A DNA stretch of 43,547 nucleotides from Campylobacterales bacterium (lineage in GTDB: Bacteria > Campylobacterota > Campylobacteria > Campylobacterales > Sulfurovaceae). Of this stretch, positions 1 to 9,093 are shown piece by piece (position 1 is the first letter of the stretch; each line of letters begins with the position of its first letter). Position numbers and translations under genes: made by a program. Location: positions 1 through 43,547 of the forward strand of contig JAFGVX010000067.1 of the NCBI GenBank assembly GCA_016937775.1, given 5' to 3'. The notes under the pieces are model-generated. The model had not been told where the DNA came from, searched no databases, and worked only from the letters and a program-made list of their open reading frames with translations.

Positions 1-33
1 AGCTCACGCGACTAGTCGCTTTAAAATAAAACT

Positions 34-327
34 TTATAAATTCTTTGCATTTTTAAATTCAGAAACTTCGCTCTCAACCATCGCATCTATCATGCGTATA
101 TAAAGATTAGCAATAAGATTTGGGGAAAGCCCGAGAGAGATCGCTTGCTCTCTTACTTTTGAGATCACTGTATCTATACGATCTTGCTCTTTTATCTCAT
201 CAATCGTATTTTTAAAATGAGCTATCTGCTTAATATACTCATTCCTCTTTGCTATAAGCGCAACTATCTCGGTATCAAGCTTATCTATCTCTTCTCTTGC
301 TTCATCTAGAGTATTACATTTTCTCAT
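34..327 (-). CDS. chorismate mutase type II domain protein
   Basis: Protein MRKCNTLDEAREEIDKLDTEIVALIAKRNEYIKQIAHFK... has the AroQ-class helical pattern. The ORF track extends to 441, but the ATG at 327 has an AGGAG-like RBS and the longer ORF runs through the dnaK terminator hairpin. Confidence 0.85.
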   Translation of the reverse strand: MRKCNTLDEAREEIDKLDTEIVALIAKRNEYIKQIAHFKNTIDEIKEQDRIDTVISKVREQAISLGLSPNLIANLYIRMIDAMVESEVSEFKNAKNL

Positions 328-419
328 ATAAACTCCTTTAAAATCTATTGGGAGGATTATACCATAATCTTTAATTGGCAGTAACAAAAATTCTGTTTGT
401 TTATTATACAATAAGAAGG

Positions 420-438
420 AACAGCCCTTAGGGCTGCT
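420..438 (-). terminator. stem-loop downstream of dnaK
   Basis: AACAGCCC-TTA-GGGCTGCT, 8 bp stem with one G-T pair, immediately 3' of the dnaK stop on the minus strand; followed by a pyrimidine-rich stretch rather than a clean T-run. Confidence 0.65.
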
Positions 439-449
439 CATTAAAAGAG

Positions 450-2321
450 TTATTCTACTTCTGCATCGATGACATCATCGTCATCAGGTTTTGCCTCACT
501 TTTTGCGTTGCCTTGCTCTTTAGCATAGAGCGCCTCTGCAAGCTTATGGCTCTTTTCGGTAAGCACCTTCATCTTTTCATCGATCTGCTCTTTTGTAGCA
601 TTGTCGTCTTTGAGTACATTTTCCAAATCTTCAATCGCTACTTCGATTGCTTTTTTCTCGCTCTCATCAAAATTCTCACCTATTTCACTAAGTGATTTTC
701 TTGTTTGGTGAACGAGTGCATCTGCTTGATTTCTAGTCTCAACTACAGCTTTTCTCGCCTCATCTTCACTTTTGTGTGCTTCTGCGTCTTTGACCATCTT
801 ATCAATCTCTTCATCGCTTAATCCGGATGAACCGGTAATTTTAATCTCTTGAGATTTTCCTGTTCCTTTATCTTGCGCACTCACAGTCAAGATACCGTTT
901 GCATCAATATCAAATGTAACTTCAATCTGTGGCACACCTCTTGGAGCTGTAGGAATATCTCTAAGCTCAAACATGCCGAGAGATTTATTATCTTTTGCAA
1001 ACTCTCGCTCTCCTTGAAGCACATGGATGCTCACGGCAGGCTGGTTATCTTCTGCAGTTGAGAATACCTGTGACTTTTTAGCCGGCACAGTTGTTCCTTT
1101 TTCGATTACTTTTGTAGTTACGCCACCTAAAGTCTCAATTCCAAGACTAAGCGGTGTTACATCAAGAAGGAGCACATCTTTTACATCACCCGCCAACACT
1201 CCACCTTGGATAGCAGCACCAAGTGCAACAACCTCATCAGGGTTCACTGATTTATTAAGATCTTTACCGAAGAATTTTTTTACCTCTTCTTGCACAAGCG
1301 GTACTCTCGTTGAACCACCAACCATTACGATTTCACTCACATCACTCTTCTTCACACCGGCATCTTTAATAACACTTTCGATTGTTTTAATCGTATTTGC
1401 TACAAGATCAGAGATAAGTGATTCAAATTTCGCTCTTGTTATTTTTTTAACTAAATGTTTCGGTCCTGATGCATCTGCTGTGATAAATGGAAGGTTGATT
1501 TCTGTTTCACTTGAGCTTGAAAGCTCTTTTTTAGCACTCTCTGCAGCATCTTTAAGTCTTTGGAGTGCCATAACATCAGCCTTAAGATCAACGCTATTCT
1601 CTTTTTTGAACTCATCGGCAATAAAATCGATAAGACGATTATCAAAATCATCACCGCCCAAAAAGGCATCACCGCCCGTTGCCATAACTTCTACGACATT
1701 ATCTCCTGTTTCAAGAGTGGTCACATCAAATGTTCCACCTCCGAGGTCATACACAACAATTGTCTCAGAATCTTTTTTATCAAGTCCGTAAGAAAGCGCT
1801 GCAGATGTGGGCTCGTTAATGATTCTAAGCACATTAAGTCCCGCGATTGTTCCGGCCTCTTTTGTTGCTTTTCTTTGTGCATCATTAAAATATGCAGGCA
1901 CAGTAATGACTGCATCTGTTATCTTCTCTCCAAGATATGCCTCTGCATCTTCTTTAAGCTTCATCAAAACTTTCGCCGATATCTCTTGGGGGGTATAGGT
2001 TTTTCCTCCCACTTCAACAGCACACGCGCCGTTTCTGTCGATGATATGATACGGGAGTCTCTCTTTTGCTTCTTTGGCTGTCTCCTCATCACACATAAGT
2101 CCCATAATTCTTTTTATCGAATAGATAGTCTTCTCCGGATTGGTTACTGCTTGTCGTTTTGCACTCTCACCTACCAATACTTCACCTTTATCAGTAAATG
2201 CGACAATAGAAGGTGTTGTGTTTTTTCCTTCTTTGTTTGATATAATTTTTGCTTCGCCATGGTCATAGATAGCCATAGCTGAATTTGTTGTTCCTAAATC
2301 GATTCCTAATACTTTTGCCAT
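450..2321 (-). CDS. dnaK: molecular chaperone DnaK (Hsp70)
   Basis: [20 protein letters not shown]..., [15 protein letters not shown], full-length 623 aa, acidic C-terminus. Confidence 0.99.
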   Translation of the reverse strand: MAKVLGIDLGTTNSAMAIYDHGEAKIISNKEGKNTTPSIVAFTDKGEVLVGESAKRQAVTNPEKTIYSIKRIMGLMCDEETAKEAKERLPYHIIDRNGACAVEVGGKTYTPQEISAKVLMKLKEDAEAYLGEKITDAVITVPAYFNDAQRKATKEAGTIAGLNVLRIINEPTSAALSYGLDKKDSETIVVYDLGGGTFDVTTLETGDNVVEVMATGGDAFLGGDDFDNRLIDFIADEFKKENSVDLKADVMALQRLKDAAESAKKELSSSSETEINLPFITADASGPKHLVKKITRAKFESLISDLVANTIKTIESVIKDAGVKKSDVSEIVMVGGSTRVPLVQEEVKKFFGKDLNKSVNPDEVVALGAAIQGGVLAGDVKDVLLLDVTPLSLGIETLGGVTTKVIEKGTTVPAKKSQVFSTAEDNQPAVSIHVLQGEREFAKDNKSLGMFELRDIPTAPRGVPQIEVTFDIDANGILTVSAQDKGTGKSQEIKITGSSGLSDEEIDKMVKDAEAHKSEDEARKAVVETRNQADALVHQTRKSLSEIGENFDESEKKAIEVAIEDLENVLKDDNATKEQIDEKMKVLTEKSHKLAEALYAKEQGNAKSEAKPDDDDVIDAEVE

Positions 2322-2335
2322 TTTATTCTCCTTAT

Positions 2336-2887
2336 TTATTTAACGGTACTTACCATTGCAGGTCTCAATACTTGATCTTTTATCGTGTATCCTTTTTGAA
2401 GTATCTGAGCAATTGCGCCACTTTGAAGCGCATCGCTATCAACTTGCATAATAGCTTGATGAAGATTCGGATCAAAACCACCGCTACAATCAATCTCTTT
2501 AATTCCGTTTTTCTCAAGCATCTTCTTGAGCTGTTCATGCGTTTTTCTGATGCCCTCTTCCATCAAAGAGAGTGCACTTGAAGCCTCCTCTTTATCCATA
2601 GAATCAATCGATGCAATAGCACCGTCAAATGAATCCATAACGCTTATCATATCTTTTGCAAAATTCTCATTTGAGTATGCAATAGCATTATGCTTTTCAC
2701 GCTCCAATCTCTTTTTTGTATTATCAAAATCGGCATAAGCACGCATATATTTATCTTGCCACTCAGAGACCTTCTCTTTAAGTAAATCTATCTCATTTAC
2801 AGATTCACTTTCAACGCCGATATCATCCTCGCTTGAAGCAGTTTCCTCAGATGATTCTTGATCCGTAAGTTCTTCTTCTTTTGACAC
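2336..2887 (-). CDS. grpE: nucleotide exchange factor GrpE
   Basis: [39 protein letters not shown]...[11 protein letters not shown]; 14 nt upstream of dnaK. Confidence 0.97.
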   Translation of the reverse strand: MSKEEELTDQESSEETASSEDDIGVESESVNEIDLLKEKVSEWQDKYMRAYADFDNTKKRLEREKHNAIAYSNENFAKDMISVMDSFDGAIASIDSMDKEEASSALSLMEEGIRKTHEQLKKMLEKNGIKEIDCSGGFDPNLHQAIMQVDSDALQSGAIAQILQKGYTIKDQVLRPAMVSTVK

Positions 2888-2913
2888 TCAAACCTCCTTT
2901 AAAAAACTAGACG

Positions 2914-2938
2914 ATCTGTAAATTTATGATATACAGAT
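2914..2938. promoter_or_regulatory. putative operator (inverted repeat) in grpE-dnaK 5' leader
   Basis: Perfect 7-bp inverted repeat ATCTGTA-N11-TACAGAT located between the predicted -10 box and the grpE RBS; not CIRCE-like. Confidence 0.4.
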
Positions 2939-2954
2939 TTGTACTTGTAAATAA

Positions 2955-2984
2955 ATTATACAACAGTGAGTCTATCTTTGTCAA
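2955..2984 (-). promoter_or_regulatory. sigma70-type promoter for grpE-dnaK
   Basis: Minus strand TTGACA (2979-2984) - 18 nt - TATAAT (2955-2960), both consensus. Confidence 0.7.
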
Positions 2985-3102
2985 GTCTTATATGAATATT
3001 TTTATATAAAAAACTTTAGTCTATATAACTAAAGGTTTAAAATGGAATATTTTCTTTAGAAAATTTTAGAAAAATATACAATAAAAAAGGGGGAATAGTT
3101 TA

Positions 3103-3130
3103 TAAAAATAGGTATCGCTAAGCGATACCT
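3103..3130 (-). terminator. Rho-independent terminator of rpsO
   Basis: Perfect inverted repeat AGGTATCGCT-A-AGCGATACCT (3110-3130) followed on the minus strand by TATTTTTAT. Confidence 0.8.
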
Positions 3131-3142
3131 AGAGGATATTTG

Positions 3143-3412
3143 TTAGTTTCTTAAATTGAGCTCATCTTTGATAACATGCCATCTGGAAATATCTGTATTC
3201 TTCAAATATCTCATCAATCTTCTTCTTTGACCAACCAATTTCAAAAGACCAAGTCTTGATGAGTGATCTTTTTTATTTGTTTGAAGATGCTCTGTTAACA
3301 TTTCAATTCTCTTTGTAATCAAAGCTACTTGAACTTCTGTTGAGCCTGTATCTTGCTCACCTCTTGCAAATTTAGAGATAATCTCTTTTTTTTCCGCCGA
3401 ATCCAAAGCCAT
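3143..3412 (-). CDS. rpsO: 30S ribosomal protein S15
   Basis: MALDSAEKKEIISKFARGEQDTGSTEVQVALITKRIEMLTEHLQTNKKDHSSRLGLLKLVGQRRRLMRYLK; start trimmed from 3445 to the internal ATG. Confidence 0.98.
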   Translation of the reverse strand: MALDSAEKKEIISKFARGEQDTGSTEVQVALITKRIEMLTEHLQTNKKDHSSRLGLLKLVGQRRRLMRYLKNTDISRWHVIKDELNLRN

Positions 3413-3558
3413 AATTGACCTCCTGATAGGTATAAAATATTTCAAAAATTAATTTGAGAAATGAATTATACCCAAGCGAACTTAACTCTAGCATATAAAA
3501 TTAAGATTTTTCCAAGGTAATTAGAGTAAAATTGTCTTAAATTATTCAAAGGTATTTA

Positions 3559-3963
3559 ATGCTTATCACTCGTGCTACTGAGTATGCTCTTTTGTCACTC
3601 GATTATATAAGAAAAAGTGATTCTCCTGCAGGCGCAGAACAACTCTCTGAGGAACTCAATATTCCAAAAAGTTTTTTAGCAAAAATCTTGCAAAATCTTG
3701 CAAAAAAAGAGATACTAGTCTCAAAAAAAGGCGCGAAAGGCGGCTTTATATTACAAAAAAAGATCAAAGATATCACTCTTTTTGAAATCGTCACAGCAGT
3801 GGAAGGAAGACCTGCGATGGTGTTTGACTGCACACAATACATAGATACTTGTCCAAACAATGGAGCAAAAAATTGCACCATTTCTCCGTTTTTAACAAAC
3901 TTTCAAAAAAAAATAGATGCACTTCTGCGTTCATTGAGCCTAGAGGATATCATAGGTGAGTAA
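3559..3963 (+). CDS. Rrf2 family transcriptional regulator (Cys-rich, probable Fe-S)
   Basis: MLITRATEYALLSLDYI...LAKKEILVSKKGAKGGFIL; C-terminal FDCTQYIDTCPNNGAKNC three-cysteine motif. Confidence 0.93.
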   Translation: MLITRATEYALLSLDYIRKSDSPAGAEQLSEELNIPKSFLAKILQNLAKKEILVSKKGAKGGFILQKKIKDITLFEIVTAVEGRPAMVFDCTQYIDTCPNNGAKNCTISPFLTNFQKKIDALLRSLSLEDIIGE

Positions 3964-4996
3964 AGTTCATCACCTTTCACATATTGATCTTGATGGATAC
4001 GGATGCCAATATCTTACCTCACAAAATTTTAGCGATATAACTTTTTATAATGCAAATTACGGTCCGGAAGTTCAAGCGAGACTCAAAGAGATAATCACAA
4101 CTATAGAAAATATGCAAGAGAGTGATGTGCTTATTCTTATTACCGATTTAAATCTTACACCAAAAGAAGCAAAATGGATAGAAAGAAAAGCACATAATCT
4201 TGGTGCAGAAATACTTCTTTTAGACCATCATATTACAGGAAAACAGTGCGCACAAGAACATGTATGGTATATACTTGATACCAATTTTAGCGCGACAAAA
4301 CTTACATATGATTGGCTTAAAGAAAAATTTGCTTTTGACCTTGAAAACAATTATGAAAAACTCGTAGATAGCATTGATGCCGTGGATATGTGGCGCAGTA
4401 AACATACGCTTTTTGAGTTTGGAAAGGTAATGATGAGTATGATCGCCGGGGCGAAAGAGATAGGCAGAGTGATGTTTCCAAAACAAGAAGTAAATTATAT
4501 GCACTATTTTGTAGATGAATCTTACAGATTTATAGATGAACCTCAAAGCCATATCATTCTTGATGACAATCTCTATGCGATAAAAAAAGATTTTTTTCTT
4601 ATAGATCATACCGACACAAAAGATAATCTTGTTGCAAGATATATCAATGCATTACTAAGTGAACATAAAGAGTCTTATACTATCTATTATAAAGAGTATC
4701 AAGGAGTATTAGGATATAGCATCGGTAGTTCATCAATTATCGGCAATAAATTTTTAGTAGAAAACAGCGATTATAACTTCTATATGGATATCAACTTTAG
4801 AGGACAATTTTCACTTCGAGGCAACGGCACGCTTGATCTTTCAGAGGTAGCACAAATCATAGGAAACGGCGGAGGTCATCCAAATGCCAGCGGAGGCAAG
4901 ATAGAAGGACTAAAAGATTCGTTCGTATATAATGATATCAAACAATTCGTTCAAGGACATATCGACCAAAAAATCATATCTTCACTCGTGCTTTAA
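3956..4996 (+). CDS. DHH family phosphoesterase (oligoribonuclease/nanoRNase-like)
   Basis: HLSHIDLDGYGCQYL, LLLDHHITG, GNGGGHPNASGGKI (DHHA1 GGGH motif); GTG start overlapping the rrf2 stop. Confidence 0.9.
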   Translation: MSKVHHLSHIDLDGYGCQYLTSQNFSDITFYNANYGPEVQARLKEIITTIENMQESDVLILITDLNLTPKEAKWIERKAHNLGAEILLLDHHITGKQCAQEHVWYILDTNFSATKLTYDWLKEKFAFDLENNYEKLVDSIDAVDMWRSKHTLFEFGKVMMSMIAGAKEIGRVMFPKQEVNYMHYFVDESYRFIDEPQSHIILDDNLYAIKKDFFLIDHTDTKDNLVARYINALLSEHKESYTIYYKEYQGVLGYSIGSSSIIGNKFLVENSDYNFYMDINFRGQFSLRGNGTLDLSEVAQIIGNGGGHPNASGGKIEGLKDSFVYNDIKQFVQGHIDQKIISSLVL

Positions 4997-5549
4997 GCGC
5001 GTAAGAGAGCGAAAGCATATCGATATTCTCAAGCTCAACACCAGTAGGAACACCTTGAGCAATCTTGGTAAAATTGACATCAAACTCTTTGAGCTTATCC
5101 TCTATATAAAGAATCATTGTATCTGTTGCGATACTCGGTGGAAATGCAAAAATTACCTCATCTACTCCGCTAATAGCATGAAAAAGGTGTTCCTCGTCAA
5201 GATCTTCTACCTGAGAGACCACATAATAGATGCCATTATACTCACCGCTATCTTCTATACTCAATATATCTTTCGGGCTCTGCACGATACAGAGCATCGA
5301 CTCATCGCGTGCAGGGTCTGAACATATATTACAGAGTTCATTTTCACTCATATTATGACATTTCTTGCATCGTCTGATCGAACCCACGGTCGCTTCAAGC
5401 GCATGCGCTAATTTCATGGCAGCAAAATTATCGACCATTGCTGCGTGATAGGCCATTCTAATTGCTGATTTTTTACCTATCGAGGGAAATGCTTCAAAAG
5501 CTGAAACTAAATTTTCAAAGATTTCAAGTTTAGAGCTTCTCATAATCAA
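4974..5549 (-). CDS. recR: recombination mediator RecR
   Basis: SAFEAFPSIGKKSAIRMAYH, zinc finger CKKCHNMSENELCNIC, Toprim-like region, C-terminal TKIAQGVPTGVELENIDMLSLSYALKARVKI. Confidence 0.97.
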   Translation of the reverse strand: MIMRSSKLEIFENLVSAFEAFPSIGKKSAIRMAYHAAMVDNFAAMKLAHALEATVGSIRRCKKCHNMSENELCNICSDPARDESMLCIVQSPKDILSIEDSGEYNGIYYVVSQVEDLDEEHLFHAISGVDEVIFAFPPSIATDTMILYIEDKLKEFDVNFTKIAQGVPTGVELENIDMLSLSYALKARVKI

Positions 5550-5823
5550 CCACTTTTGTATACTCGCTTACTTCTTTGATAACCCCAACAACCTCTAAAT
5601 GATCCGGATGATTAGCGTATGTTAAAAGTGCTTCTTTTGTATCGAAGTGAGTTATAAGACTCATATCCATCGCGCGCTCTTCTTGAGAGAGATTAACCCC
5701 TACTTCTAAAAATCGTATCACGTCTATTTTAGAAGACAACCCTTCAAGCATACTCTTTATCTGAGAGATGTTTGCATTTTTGTTTGTATCTTTCAATTTA
5801 AAAAAAACTATATGAACTATCAC
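5530..5823 (-). CDS. Dabb (stress-responsive alpha/beta barrel) domain protein
   Basis: MIVHIVFFKLKD...ALLTYANHPDHLEVVGVIKEVSEYTKVVDYE, typical Dabb pattern. Confidence 0.88.
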   Translation of the reverse strand: MIVHIVFFKLKDTNKNANISQIKSMLEGLSSKIDVIRFLEVGVNLSQEERAMDMSLITHFDTKEALLTYANHPDHLEVVGVIKEVSEYTKVVDYEKL

Positions 5824-5851
5824 AATTACTTCTTTTGGAATTACTTTTTTG

Positions 5852-5880
5852 TTGCCATTATAACAAAATTATGCTAGAAT
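5852..5880 (+). promoter_or_regulatory. sigma70-type promoter for dnaJ
   Basis: TTGCCA - 17 nt - TAGAAT with extended -10 TGC upstream. Confidence 0.6.
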
Positions 5881-5925
5881 TCGCGAAAATCTAAATCATC
5901 AAAAGTTAAGATTAACGGAGTTGTA

Positions 5926-7044
5926 ATGCAAGAGATAGACTATTATGAGATACTTGAAGTAAGTAAAGATTCCAGCGGTGCCGAGATCAAAAAATCTTAT
6001 AGAAAATTAGCGTTAAAGTATCATCCTGATAGAAATCCCGACAATAAAGAAGCAGAAGATAGATTTAAACTTGTTAATGAAGCCTATCAGGTACTCAGCG
6101 ATGAAGAAAAACGCTCTATTTATGACAGATACGGTAAAAGCGGCTTAGAGGGGAGAGGCATGGGTGGCTTTGAGAGCGCAAGTATGGATGACATTATGGA
6201 TATCTTCAATTCAATGTTCGGGAATGGTTTTGGCGGTGGCTTTAGAAAACGCTCTGATCCAAATCAAAAATATTCGCTTGATTTTGAGATAGAGCTTCAT
6301 TTAGAATTCCATGAAGCAATTTTTGGATGCACAAAAGAGATAGAAATTGCCTATAAAATCCCTTGTGACAGCTGCAAAGGAAGCGGCGCCAAAGATGGTG
6401 CGATGCAGACATGTGAAGCATGCAAAGGACAAGGACAAATCATCATGCGTCAAGGCTTTATGACCTTTGCACAAACATGCCCGAAATGCCAAGGAAAAGG
6501 GCAAATCATCAAAGAAAAGTGTGAAAAATGCAAAGGACAAGGCTCTTTAATGCAAGAAGAGAAAGTCACTATAGATATTCCTGCCGGTATTGATAGTGGC
6601 AATCGTCTTCGAATCAAAGGACATGGCAACAAAGCAAAAAATGGACAAAGGGGCGATCTCTATATCACTTTTTTAGTCAAAGAGGATGAGCACTTCATTA
6701 GACAAGGCAATGATGTCTATATAGAAGTTCCCGTATTTTTTACACAAGCAATTTTAGGTGAGAGTATCACGATTCCCTCTCTGAGTGGTAAGCTTACACT
6801 TGAGCTTAAAAAAGGCACCAAAGATAAAGAACAGTTCATCTTTAAAAATGAAGGTGTTACCGACGTACACAACGGACGCAAAGGCAGACTCATAGCACAA
6901 ATTAAAATGGTATTACCAGATAAGCTCAATGAAGAGCAAAAAGAGCTTTTAGGAAAACTTCAAGAAAGTTTTGGTGTCGAAAGTACACCACAAAAGAGTA
7001 TATTTGAAGCATGCTTTGATAGAGTCAAAGGCTGGTTTGAGTAA
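5926..7044 (+). CDS. dnaJ: molecular chaperone DnaJ
   Basis: J domain with HPD (KYHPDRNPD), G/F region, four CxxCxGxG zinc repeats. Confidence 0.98.
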   Translation: MQEIDYYEILEVSKDSSGAEIKKSYRKLALKYHPDRNPDNKEAEDRFKLVNEAYQVLSDEEKRSIYDRYGKSGLEGRGMGGFESASMDDIMDIFNSMFGNGFGGGFRKRSDPNQKYSLDFEIELHLEFHEAIFGCTKEIEIAYKIPCDSCKGSGAKDGAMQTCEACKGQGQIIMRQGFMTFAQTCPKCQGKGQIIKEKCEKCKGQGSLMQEEKVTIDIPAGIDSGNRLRIKGHGNKAKNGQRGDLYITFLVKEDEHFIRQGNDVYIEVPVFFTQAILGESITIPSLSGKLTLELKKGTKDKEQFIFKNEGVTDVHNGRKGRLIAQIKMVLPDKLNEEQKELLGKLQESFGVESTPQKSIFEACFDRVKGWFE

Positions 7045-7053
7045 TTACTTATC

Positions 7054-7482
7054 TTACTCTTGCATCTTGCTCTTTACCCACGCTTTAATGAGCTGTTTTT
7101 CATCATAGCTCAACTCTGAGCTTTTATGCATAAGCGTGTATGAAGGTAGCGGCATACGGATAACCGTCGCATCGATAATCTTCTCATATTTCTTTTGTTG
7201 TGTTGTTTCATCATAGGCGTTAAACTCAGAAAAATTGAGCACCTTTCTTCCACTTTTGATATGATCACGGACATACCATGAAATAGGCGCCACATAACCA
7301 TACAATGGCATATTTACACTATTAGAATGGCAGTCATAACAAGAATTTTTTAAAATTATGGCTATCTCTTTTGATGTTTTGATCTCTAGCTCTTTGGGTG
7401 CATCTATATGCTCTTGTATATCCATCTTTATAAACTGTATCGCTATAAAAAAGATGACAATAGATAGGATAAATTTTTTCAT
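7054..7482 (-). CDS. haem-binding domain protein (single CxxCH)
   Basis: N-terminal hydrophobic signal/anchor; ILKNSCYDCHSNSVNMPLYGYVAPISWYVRDHIKSGRKVLNFSEF matches the Haem_bd domain pattern. Confidence 0.88.
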   Translation of the reverse strand: MKKFILSIVIFFIAIQFIKMDIQEHIDAPKELEIKTSKEIAIILKNSCYDCHSNSVNMPLYGYVAPISWYVRDHIKSGRKVLNFSEFNAYDETTQQKKYEKIIDATVIRMPLPSYTLMHKSSELSYDEKQLIKAWVKSKMQE

Positions 7483-7648
7483 GTAGTTACCTTTTGAGAG
7501 ATTATAGCATAACAGCTAAAATACTATCTTCTTCTATTTATTGATTATATAGATACAAGGTAATTGTGCTTATAATAATCAAAATAAACTCGTCAATAGT
7601 CATCCGTAGTAATACTCATATACTGTAAAATCATGCCATGGAGAATAT

Positions 7649-8308
7649 ATGGAATCCATACCGAAAATATTTAAAATGTTATTTCCAAAACTAACTTTAC
7701 ACCTGAGAGTCTATAGACATCTCATGCAAAATAAAAACTCTTATTTGCACACAACAGGATGGCTACGTAGCCTAGAAGCAGGTAAACCCATAGACAAAGA
7801 AGGAAATCCGATCCCATGGATAAATTACCCTATGATTCGTTTTTTAGAAGAAAGATTAACGGATGATCTTAATGTTTTTGAATTTGGCTCCGGCTATTCT
7901 ACGCTTTTTTATGCTGAAAAAGTTAAAAGTATCACATCACTAGAATATGATAAAAATTGGTTTGAATTGATTAAATCAATGGTGCCAAAAAATGCACAAC
8001 TAATCTATAAAAAAAAGGATAGAGACGGTGAATACTGTCGCGCCATACACCTAGCAAACAAAAAATATGATGTGATTATAATTGACGGTAGAGACAGAGT
8101 AAACTGCATAAAACAAAGTTTTTCAGCTCTATCATTACAAGGTGTCATTATCCTTGATGATTCTCAAAGAGAATGGTATAAAGAAGGTATTGTATTGGTA
8201 AATGAAAAAGGATTTCGTATATTAAACATTGAAGGGCTCAAACCTCACGGAACCGATACAGATCGCACAGCTATTTTTTATCGAGACGATAACTGTCTTG
8301 GAATTTAA
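7649..8308 (+). CDS. class I SAM-dependent methyltransferase-like protein
   Basis: VFEFGSGYSTLFYAEKVKSITSLEYDKNWFELI (motif I) and YDVIIIDGRDR...GVIILDDSQREWY. Confidence 0.75.
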   Translation: MESIPKIFKMLFPKLTLHLRVYRHLMQNKNSYLHTTGWLRSLEAGKPIDKEGNPIPWINYPMIRFLEERLTDDLNVFEFGSGYSTLFYAEKVKSITSLEYDKNWFELIKSMVPKNAQLIYKKKDRDGEYCRAIHLANKKYDVIIIDGRDRVNCIKQSFSALSLQGVIILDDSQREWYKEGIVLVNEKGFRILNIEGLKPHGTDTDRTAIFYRDDNCLGI

Positions 8309-8410
8309 ATTTTCTTAGAAACAAAAATATAACATCAAAAAAAATTTGCTTCCGTATTAAAATTTTAGTAGTATAATAAAAACTACCATGATAAATAGGG
8401 GAAAAATAAA

Positions 8411-9052
8411 ATGAGTCATCACATAAAAAAATATTCGTTGGCTGAAGAGATATCACATGCCGTCACACATGGGGTTGGTCTACTTTTAAGTATTGCCGGA
8501 CTTGCAATACTTATCGGTTTTGCTGCCGTTCATAGTTCTGTACTTGCCGTCACTTGCAGTGCCATCTTTGGCGCAACACTCATCATACTCTATGGTGCAT
8601 CTACGCTCTATCATGCTATTACACATGAAAAAATCAAAAATATCTTTCAGCAATTTGATCACGCCTCCATCTATCTCTTAATTGCCGGCACCTACACACC
8701 TATTACACTTATAGCACTTGGAGGAACATGGGGATGGACGATATTTTCTATCATTTGGGGGTCTGCACTTTTAGGCATTACTTTAGAACTTACTTTCCCG
8801 GGTCGCTTTAAAAAGATTGCTATAACACTCTATCTTCTTATGGGATGGATGATCATCGTAGCCATAAATCCTTTAATAAACAATATGGAAAACGGTGGTC
8901 TATGGCTTTTGCTTGCAGGTGGGCTCTCTTATAGCGTGGGTGTCATATTTTATCTTTGGAGATCTTTGCCTTTTAACCATACTATTTGGCATCTCTTTGT
9001 TCTAGGGGGAAGCGTTACGCACTATCTTATGGTACTTATCTATATTATCTAA
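8411..9052 (+). CDS. hemolysin III / TrhA family membrane protein (PAQR-like)
   Basis: SLAEEISHAVTHGVGLLLSIAGLAIL, ASTLYHAITHEKIKNIFQQFDHASIYLLIAGTYTPITL; about 7 TM segments. Confidence 0.95.
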   Translation: MSHHIKKYSLAEEISHAVTHGVGLLLSIAGLAILIGFAAVHSSVLAVTCSAIFGATLIILYGASTLYHAITHEKIKNIFQQFDHASIYLLIAGTYTPITLIALGGTWGWTIFSIIWGSALLGITLELTFPGRFKKIAITLYLLMGWMIIVAINPLINNMENGGLWLLLAGGLSYSVGVIFYLWRSLPFNHTIWHLFVLGGSVTHYLMVLIYII

Positions 9053-9057
9053 AGAGT

Positions 9058-9084
9058 ATACTCCTCTGATTTCTCAGGGAGTAT
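9058..9084. terminator. stem-loop between convergent hemolysin III and htpG
   Basis: ATACTCC-T-CTGA-TTTC-TCAG-GGAGTAT; strong stem with a one-nt bulge but weak T-tracts on both sides. Confidence 0.5.
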
Positions 9085-9093
9085 TTAAAGAGG

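Noticed and set aside
1027-1791. 254 aa ORF antisense to dnaK
   Set aside because: Long antisense ORFs opposite dnaK are a known consequence of its codon bias; the translation is Ser/Thr/Pro-rich with no domain signature, and the sense frame is clearly DnaK.
1560-2240. 226 aa + strand ORF antisense to dnaK
   Set aside because: Cys/Ser/Ile-rich shadow translation of a confidently assigned coding sequence.
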